Assembly: GCA_047967505.1 (NCBI GenBank)
Contig: CM106539.1
Source of the DNA: Dipteris shenzhenensis
Lineage: Eukaryota > Polypodiophyta > Polypodiopsida > Gleicheniales
Length of the DNA: 64,000 bases
Direction: 5' to 3' (one strand)
Shown here: piece by piece, positions 56,691-64,000 of the stretch
Position numbering within the stretch: the stretch's first letter is position 1
Layout of the letters: each line of letters opens with the position of its first letter
The notes under the pieces: model-generated
Seen by the model: the letters and a program-made list of their open reading frames with translations, nothing else
Told to the model about the DNA's origin: nothing
The model's database searches: none
Position numbers and translations under genes: made by a program

Positions 56691-57711
56691 TTAGAGAATG
56701 TCCTTCCTTTGCGTCAAACCAAGAGCTTGTCGGTGTTTCTTGAAAATCTCTTTACCAAGTGGTTTGGTAAAGATGTTTGCAACATTCTCTTTGCTATCAC
56801 AATGCTGCAATGTGATGTCACCAAGTAACACTCTTTCTCTAATGAAGTGCTCTCTGACATCAATGTGCTTTGTCTTGGAGTGGTATACTGGATTCTTAGC
56901 CAGTGCTTGAGCAGATTGATTATCATAGTATATTGTTGTTGGCTTTGATTCATCAAAGTAAATTGTTTCTGACAATAGTCTTCTAAGCCATATAGCCTCG
57001 CATGTTGCTGTAGTGAGTGCTCTATATTCTGCTTCAGTCGAAGACAAAGAAACAATTGGCTGTTTGTTTGACAGTTATGATATAGCACCTTGACCAAGGA
57101 AAAATGCATATCCCTGTGTGGATCTCCTAGTCTCATGATCTCGGCATAGTCACTGTCATAGTATCCATGCAACCTTGGATGACTTCCTCTGTATTCTATT
57201 CCAAACTCTCTCGTACCTCTATTGTATCTCAAGACTCTTTTGGTTGCATTCCAGTGAGACTGTTTTGGATTTGCCATAAACTGTGCTAGTGAACTCACTA
57301 CACAAGAAATATTTGACCGTGTGATAGTCAAATATATAAGAGATCTGATGAGCTACCACCATTGACTGTAGGATTTTCAGAATCTTTTGTAAGTTTCAAA
57401 CTCTGTTCCATGGGAGTGGCTGCAATCTTGCAATCTGCCATATGAAACTTCTTCAGGAGACTATCAACATATTTGAGCCGACTCATCAAGGTGATGTCTA
57501 AATCTCTCGAGAACTCAATACCAAGACAATAGTGAAGATCTTTCATGTCGAACTCTGCAGATAAGTCTTGTTTTAGCTTTCTAATGAAGCTATCCTTGCT
57601 TCCGACCACAATCAGATCATCTACGTACAAAAGTGCAATAGTGATGTCTTTTCCTTGAACTTTGTAATAGAGAGATTGTGGAGTCGATCGCTCTAGCATG
57701 AAGATTGCATG
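56691..57711 (-). pseudogene. Ty1/copia reverse transcriptase-RNase H relic
   Basis: The minus-strand C-terminal half of a copia polyprotein. The frame 57,699-57,328 has DITIALLYVDDLIVVGSKD with the YVDD catalytic motif, then FDMKDLHYCLGIEF, KKFHMADCKIAATPM and LKLTKDSENPTVNG. After a break, NISCVVSSLAQFMANPKQSH and RYNRGTREFGIEY lead into RNase H: SSTEAEYRALTTATCEAIWL, YYDNQSAQALAKNP, SKTKHIDVREHFIRE, and the end GLTQRKDIL at 56,691. Stops and a frameshift near 57,050-57,330 inactivate it. The 5' half of pol and both LTRs were not identified, so it is a truncated copy. Confidence 0.85.
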
Positions 57712-57863
57712 AATTGGCCTACAAGTCTATAGTCTTAAAGCTTGTCCACATTTAGCTTTATTTTCTAGTTATTGTCTACCATTTGCACTTTAATTTTAGT
57801 GTCTCATGAGTGAGGATGTTCTCTCTGTGTGAATGTTCCTCCTACTCTAAAGGAAAATATGTT

Positions 57864-57902
<39 letters not shown>

Positions 57903-58609
57903 TTCTTTCCAAGTACATGCATGTACCTTGTAATATTAACAAGGTGTCAATGGGCATTTGTCACTACAATAATATATTTTTAGCCTTAAGGCCTTATGAC
58001 ATTATGGTAGTTTTGTGGGAAATGAGAAATTAAATGCCAAGGTGGCATGTGGTTTTTTCCCGAGTTTTTTTCCTAAAAAAAGCACGAGCTTTTTGTTTTG
58101 TGGGCAAAAAGACTTTGTGAGGTTGAAAACGACATAAAGTCCCCAAACGGAACTAGATTGCTTGGCCAGCTGGGCTCTTGATGAATACTTCTCTCTTTCG
58201 CTATCTTGTTGAGGTTCACATGAGTCACGTTGTCAGAAATGATGCAGAAGATTGATGTTCAATTGCATGCAACCTTTTCTAGAGATTTCATTATCATCCA
58301 GTCCTGCTTGCACTTGATGTTGTTCATGTCGACAGTAAAACGTAGTTTTTCTTTTTTTTGGAGGAAGACAAATTCCTATTCTTTGCACTGTAAGCAAATC
58401 TATTATCATTCCACTTCGAGCGAACGACGGGGAGATGTATTTCAGAAATGTATAAATAATAAATCAAAACCAAATTGAGACAGAAGCATGCAACTGTGAT
58501 AGGAATAATCCAAACCCAAAGCTGCATTGCATGTACGACAAAAGTTCCAGCACCATTTGCAACTTCATTGGATCCCTTTTTTCGAAGGCACAAATGTTTA
58601 TTTTTTGGG
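57712..58609. other. No gene recognised; CT microsatellite
   Basis: Contains a (CT)n run at about 57,866-57,899. The 3' terminus of element C should lie in or near this stretch, but no convincing terminal hairpin and CTRR end was found by eye. Confidence 0.45.
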
Positions 58610-59901
58610 TCAAATTATGTTCCTACGCTTTAGAAAATAGTACTTCCGTGCTTTAGCCGGATGGCCCTCGAGCGTGTTATAACCTAATGGACCTACTGTG
58701 TTGTGGCTCCTTATGTAGTACTACTCTAAAGTTCGTGCTTTGTCTACAGTGTCTGTTGTTTCCAAAACTTTGATTTCGAAATTTTCTTTGAAGGGCTTGT
58801 AACACTGCAAGTCCTCTTTCATTTTCGCCGGTGGTTTTTTATTGTGCTGTTTGATCCTTCGTCGCGGCAGGTCCGTCGTGCTCCCTATGTATTTTCTGTT
58901 GTTGGGTTTGCACGTGATGCAGTAGACGACGAGGCTCGCACGATTCCCTTGCACGGGCGCTTCAGTGGAGGCTCCTCCTTCATCTCGAGGCTCGCGTCTT
59001 TCAATGTCGTACCTACGTAAACATTGACAATTACGTTAGTCATCGAGGTTTTCGGTCTTTTTTTTTTTCGTTTGAGGTCCATAATAGAATGCATTTATTT
59101 ACTTGCCCTGGTTTTTCTCTGTTGGCGTGAAAGGATCGTTTCCAATACCGAAGCGCTCCTCGTATAAGTCCCTATCGAAAATATACGTAAGCTTCTCCAT
59201 TGTCGTCACCGGGTGCGTCGCGTCGTGCGTCCCTCCAAATTATTCCATGAATTGTTCGAGTATAGCTGTTCCTTGATCGCGCATCGTCTCCCTCAGCAAC
59301 TCCAAGGATACGTTGTACCCGTAATGCAGCAGCTCGCACGCATACGTTGTGATCCCTTTCGTCTTCGTGTCTAGTAGCTTCTGCCCCTCCAAACTTTCCA
59401 TCATCCTATCGGTCTCATCGAACTCAATGTCAAGCTCAACAAAGATCTCTTTGAGGAGTCCTGCAGGAGAAGTGCAATCCATGATGAGTTTGTTGTTCTT
59501 GCAACTCGTTAATTCTTTTTCTCAATTGTTGCGGTTTTTTTTAATTTTCAGAAGCATTACGTACCATTTGCGAATCTCAAGCCTTCCGGCTCTCTTTTAG
59601 CTGGCAAACGCCTATTGCAGTTGTCAATGAAGTCGTGTAGTTCCGCATACGTGTTGAAGCCGTTGATGTAAGCTCCCGGACATTCTCCTGCATTGTTTGC
59701 TAGCCGGAATTGCTTTGTGGTTAGGAAGAACCTCCTCTTTGCTGGTGGAGGTTTTGTTGCCTTCGCGTTGCTTTTGTATAGCTCAAATAGCTACTTGCAG
59801 GCACGACTTATTACACCGTCTTTTCAAATGAGCCGTCTTTTTAAATCTTCAAGAAAAAAAGATTCTTTCATGCTGGTGGAATTTACCTTGTCTGCGTCCA
59901 T
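58610..59901 (-). pseudogene. Spliced gene with C-terminal GIY-YIG nuclease domain
   Basis: A gene of about 1.3 kb starting 152 bp past the Rep-helicase stop. ATG at 59,901 opens MDADKVNSTSMKESFF. Exon 1 includes AGECPGAYINGFNTYAELHD. Probable introns are 59,560-59,505 (56 nt, less sure) and 59,102-59,013 (90 nt, GCAA/GTAAAT to CGTAG/G, which restores the frame as QGK-YDIERR). The middle (LLKEIFVELDIEFDETDRMM, MEKLTYIFDRDLYEERFGIG) matches nothing I know. The C-terminus is a GIY-YIG domain: LVVYCITCKPNNRKYIGST (the VYC and YIG strands), DLPRRRIKQH (conserved Arg and His), NFEIKVLETTD, the catalytic Glu in KARTLE, then YYIRSHNT and PLGYNTLEGHPAKARKYYF, ending at TGA 58,610. Four in-frame stops (59,824 TGA; 59,791 TAG; 59,240 TAA; 58,721 TAG) leave the frame otherwise intact. 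Such domains cut DNA; they occur in homing endonucleases, Slx1, UvrC and Penelope elements. Confidence 0.7.
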
Positions 59902-60052
59902 GTCTTATGCTGCAATGTCCCGAGCTTTCTGATTCTCTGCACCTGTTCTCGACAACAGACAAGATATTAAAACCATTTTCCTTGCACGCATGTTTGGTGT
60001 AACATATTCATGACTTGTCTCTGCCTTTTTCAATCTCTGGTAGTGAATACCT

Positions 60053-63000
60053 TTATGCGCGTGGTTGTGTTGTCGGCTGTGAGAACTCTTGTGGAATTGG
60101 TCTGAATATGTATGGATGTGGGCAATGTAGTATGCGCAGCCTCGTTCTCTCAGTCACTCTGGACAACATCACGTATGCTAGGCCAGGGGCAAACACTCCT
60201 CAAAATATGAGCAGCGCTTTGTTGGATATGGTTGCGCCTTGGGATTTGTGTCCCGTGATAGCGTATGCTAGGGTTAGTGGAAATGTGGACTTGTGGAACC
60301 ATTTTCCATTTATTGCCTTTCGCTGATGCTTCGAGCGTCGTAAAGTGAGCACGGCCGCTGTTGTGTCCACGACGACAGTTATACCGTTGATTTCTCCCCT
60401 GCTAGTTGCATTGATGCTCTTGATTTTGCACATTGCTCCATTTGCGGCACCTATTGTGAGGTCAATGTTTTCCGTGATCATTGCCTTCGCCCCCACACAA
60501 ATTTTTCCTATCTCGTTGAAGCTTTTGTCCTCCAACCATTCTTTGAGAGCTGGTTCGCTCGCGGTGTTACTGTGTATTTGAACATGCACAATCATCTCGG
60601 GAGTGTTGAATTTCTTCACAAGCTCATCGTTGAAGGTAGCGACATCGACTCTATGTGTGCAAATGATGGTTGTTTCGGCATCCATGAAGTGGCATGCACC
60701 TTCCTTGTCGACAATGCACTGCCCCAAACAGTCGAAAATCTCATCAGTTGTGGGCGTCCTGAGTCTTATGGTATGCAAGAATGCCAGGAACGGCATGTCT
60801 CGTGCATGTCGCACCGAGAATTGCATGTGGTACATTTTCGCTTGAACCCAGTGCGCGGAGGACGTGATGTGGCACGGCTCGCAGAAATCCTCGCGGTGTT
60901 TGCAGACTGGCGGTAATTGCGCCAGGTCACCAAAAATTATGAGCATTTTGTGTCTGAATGGCTCATGCAATGTGCCATTAGTCACATTGACGATTTGTCT
61001 TACCACGAGATCGAAAGTCATCCTTGTTAGCATGGACATCTCGTTAATGATGATCGCGTTGGCTTCCTTGATTGCGAGGTGTCGCTCATCCGTCTCATGG
61101 ATGTTCAGTGGGTACTGACTACTGCACACAGGGATCTTGAATTGGTAGTGTACAGTGGTTGCAATCCCGCTCAGCCGCGTCGCAACCGCCCCTATTGATG
61201 CACAGAGTATTGCTGTTTTGTTTTGCGCTACCAGATGCAAAACATAGTACCGTATCAAGAAGCTTTTGCCACTACCTGGTGTTCCACAGACAACGTGCAG
61301 CCTCGAGCTTGTTGAAGCTAGGCTTTCGAAGACTCTTTGTTGTTCTACTGTCAATGCGACATTGGCGACGGTGTGAAACTCGGCCATTTTTTCCAACATC
61401 CTCGCGCGTGTTGGCCCTTCGATGGTTTGCTGGTCGATGTTAGGCGCTTCCATCGGGCAGTCTCGGATGATCGCAACCTTTTGCAATATCATATTGATCA
61501 ACTGGTCCGTGTGGTCAGTCGCTAGCAAGTTCCTTTGCGTGTATTCGGTCACATACATCTCGAGGTCCTCGTTGCTCAATATGAGGCCACGCATTTGGCA
61601 TTCGACAAAGTAGGATCCAGCTGTGTTGGCAGGTGATATGAGCTCCGTTTCATTCCTGAAGCTGAGTTTTCGCAAGAGCACGTTGTAGAAGTACCCCTCT
61701 GGTTGATGTCCAGGGTGGTAGTCAGTGAATCTGACTACTCGCTCACATTTTGCGATCCTGTTGCCTAAGAGGTCAACACCGACCGTTCCACGTTGCGTTT
61801 CCTTGGGCTTTCGGATCACATATTGCCTATGGTAATCGTAGAACATGCTATCCTCGATGACGCTCGGTCTCCCGCAGTATATGTCGACCGGGTGCAGGGT
61901 GACGTTGTTGTTTCGCGAGATGATGCGTTGTCTTAGAGATGGTGGCGAGGAGTCGACATAGTGAACGGTCTCGCTCCTTATGATTGTTGGTATCTGCATG
62001 CAGTTTAGCGCAGCCTCTGTTGGAGAGGTTGGTTTTGATAGGAGGCTTGCGGCAATGAGTTTCAGCTTTACTTCGTCGAGATGTTGCAACCCCAAACGCG
62101 AGGCGTCTTCTAAACAGATGTTCAGTTTGCCCATTGGTTCAGATTTCATCGCGTACTTGAGGAGGTAGTGAGAGATTGAAGAGTTTGTCACCCGTTGTAT
62201 GTTCATGTGTGCACCCCACAATAGTAACACGGAAGGGTGGTAAGGGACGACGTTTCGGTGCTCATGTCCCGGCCGGTAATACAACCAACGTTGCGTCAAA
62301 GGGTCGAGGATGGGTTCATATTCTGGCTGTGTTGCGAAAGGGAAGCCGTGCTTGCAACTGTGGTGTGACGGTCCGACGTAGCACGCTTTCCTGCATACGT
62401 GCAACTGCTTCCTGAGAACTAGTTCTCGCAACCTTGTGTTTCGAGGATCCAGGGCCTCGTCCCTGGGGACGTAAGCCGCAATCTCATTTGCAATTCGCTG
62501 ACGGTCATCATGGTGGACCCACAATATGACATGGGCGTGTAGGGAGCCCTTGTTTTGTATCTCATAACGAACGACATGGTGTTGTATTCGGCCAAGCAGA
62601 CCGTCGGATGAAAGCAAATGCTTGCGCATGAACATGTGGAAGCGCGCGTGGAAAAGTGCCACGCATTCAACAGGACAGTCCTTCCAAGTGAATTGCGCAT
62701 TATAATGTGTTGCGATGCTCTCGATCACATTAATTTCTTGCCACCGTGTATCGGTGACCTCGTTTGCAGTGAATGTCAGAAAGAAATCTGGGAGGCCCCA
62801 AGCATCGACCATCGTTATGAGGTCCTTCAGTTGCCGTCGATGCCACGATGGGGACCCCGGCATTGTTGATGGCATGCTATAGCGAAGCACGTGTCTCATT
62901 GTGTCTTCATCGGTCGTGGCAGGGTTGGCTTTTCTATATTGGTCGATGTCTCATTGCAAGCATGTAGAGTTGCTTGAATTGGCAATCATCACTGCCTGTT

Positions 63001-64000
63001 TTAACTGGAACATGATCAACAAGTACGGCTTGTAGAGCGTGTAGATAGAGAATAAGATGCATATTCTCATTTTCACATAGTTGCTGAACTGTATGCAGCC
63101 ATCATAGTAGCCCGGTCTGAAAGGGAACAGGAAGGGGAACACTGCTGTCTCCATGGTTATGTCAACGCACGCACTGCCAGCTCCTGCTACTCCGTCGACG
63201 TGGAATGAAGCGACCCTCTCTGAAAGCATTTCTGTACCCCATAGCTGTATGGAGGCAAACTCATGCTTGTCCCTTGCATCAAAGGCGCGACGGTTCGCGG
63301 GGTCCACCATGTTTTGCAAAAGCAGGAGCTCAGGCTGAGATTCCGCTGCTGACATTAACTCGAAGGGAGCTGTCTCATCGTGTAGTTCCAAGATACCTGT
63401 AATGGTTTGAGGACTCAAGATGCACATACCCATCTTGATGTCCGCATGCTCTGCTAAAGAATTGTACTTGCGCAATATTGGATTGTTCTCGATGTTGTAT
63501 GCGAGCACACCTGACAGCTCGTTCATCACGATTTCTTGAGCCGAGCTTAGTGGGACGTTTCGCCAAGATATCAGAGGATTGTCTAGAAGTGACCTTCGAT
63601 CGAGTGTGCCACGAGCAATCGCATTTGCAGTCATGGTAACTGAAATGGATATATCTATGATGCTTAGCAGTTGCGTGTGGAGGTGGTTTGTTTTAAGCAA
63701 CTGCCGAGAGTACTGTGGCATCAACCGCACAATGTATCTGCTCCGCTGGGCATCTCGTCTGCAGCTTTGGCATTTCCAAGAAGTCACTTGCATGCCCATA
63801 TTCTCGCAGGCATCCAAAAGTATCATGTTTTCGAGTGCGGCGCTGTGGCTCGAGATGCCTATGCCTTGCGAAGAAACGATCCTTTGGTTTGCAGACAGTA
63901 GCATGGTTATGCCACAGACACTGCAGATTTGAAGGCTAGAGAAAATAGCCGCGCAATTACTAACCCATTGATTGTATCTATCTGCGATGGTCAACCACGA
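60053..64000 (-). pseudogene. Helitron Rep-helicase, near complete, cut by the window edge
   Basis: One frame is open from the right edge to TAA at 60,053 except for two TGA codons: 62,951 (between STCLQ and DIDQYRKAN) and 60,200 (between ALLIF and GVFAPGLAYVMLSR). Both fall where Arg is usual. N-terminal part: a possible zinc pair CSVCG...CQSCRRD and FPFLFPFRPGYYDG. Numbering from the ATG at 62,899: LTFTANE (41-47); the HUH motif SLHAHVILW with HAH at 121-123; CKHGFPF; the two-tyrosine motif YLLKYAMK (Y244, Y248); PIF1 helicase Walker A GTPGSGKS (538-545), Walker B IIINEMSML (616-624; Asn replaces the usual Asp), GDLAQLPPV (656-664), and AYAITGHKSQGATI near the end. It nicks, tethers and unwinds the element during rolling-circle transposition. 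No intron seen. Length and order fit plant-type RepHel proteins. Confidence 0.88.

Larger units (their letters stand above)
58610..64000 (-). mobile_element. Helitron-type element C (3' part; 5' part beyond the window)
   Basis: Minus-strand unit of a Rep-helicase (64,000 to about 60,053) and an adjacent spliced gene ending in a GIY-YIG nuclease domain (59,901-58,610). Its Rep-helicase belongs to another lineage than elements A and B (HAH rather than HDH; YLLKYAMK rather than YCTSYITK) and is far better preserved. Whether the GIY-YIG gene is part of the element or was its neighbour depends on finding the 3' terminus. Confidence 0.7.

Noticed and set aside
58885-59094. Separate 69-codon frame (HSIMDLKRKKKRPKTS...)
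   Set aside because: It is a shadow frame running from the 90-nt intron into the GIY-YIG exon; the spliced frame explains the region better.

Overview
This is a stretch of eukaryotic nuclear DNA, almost certainly from a land plant. It holds spliced GT-AG introns, a CACTA (En/Spm) DNA transposon with tnp2 and tnpA-type genes, Ty3 and Ty1 retrotransposons of plant type (two with the initiator-Met-tRNA primer site TGGTATCAGAGC), an L1-type LINE relic, and an intronless relic of RACK1. There is no operon-like gene packing, and almost all recognisable coding sequence belongs to mobile elements. The lineage cannot be fixed from sequence alone; rolling-circle elements carrying an endonuclease fit a non-seed plant at least as well as a flowering plant.

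Layout. 1-0.95 kb: unrecognised degraded frames (-). 2.66-4.1 kb: replication-protein-A-like (RPA) relic (+). 4.8-5.3 kb: LINE relic (-). 6.6-13.6 kb: rolling-circle element A (-), read 5' to 3' as RPA, Rep/helicase, AP-type endonuclease. 13.6-20.4 kb: no gene recognised; microsatellites. 20.6-22.27 plus 31.25-36.2 kb: element B, of the same family and layout as A, split in its helicase by a 9-kb CACTA element (22,272-31,251; TTG on both sides). 36.2-38.7 kb: tandem duplications. 38,743-46,696: Ty3-type element with 2.4-kb LTRs, GGGGG on both sides and an internal deletion of reverse transcriptase. 46.7-53 kb: RACK1 relic and diverged repeats. 53,010-55,952: short LTR element with an unrecognised gag-position gene. 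56.7-57.7 kb: Ty1/copia relic (-). 58.6-64 kb: element C (-), a nearly complete Helitron Rep-helicase that runs off the right edge, with a separate spliced gene next to it ending in a GIY-YIG nuclease domain.

How it works together. Each rolling-circle element couples an HUH Rep nuclease and a PIF1-type helicase with accessory replication functions: RPA plus an AP-type endonuclease in A and B, and a GIY-YIG protein in C. The CACTA element has two genes diverging from a purine-rich centre and three arrays of an 18-bp palindrome (CGTCGCTATATAGCGACG), at both ends and in the middle. All the elements are broken. Many in-frame stops are TGA or TAG at places where the family has Arg, Trp or Gln, as expected from decay of methylated cytosine.

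The most interesting item is the GIY-YIG gene beside the element C Rep-helicase.
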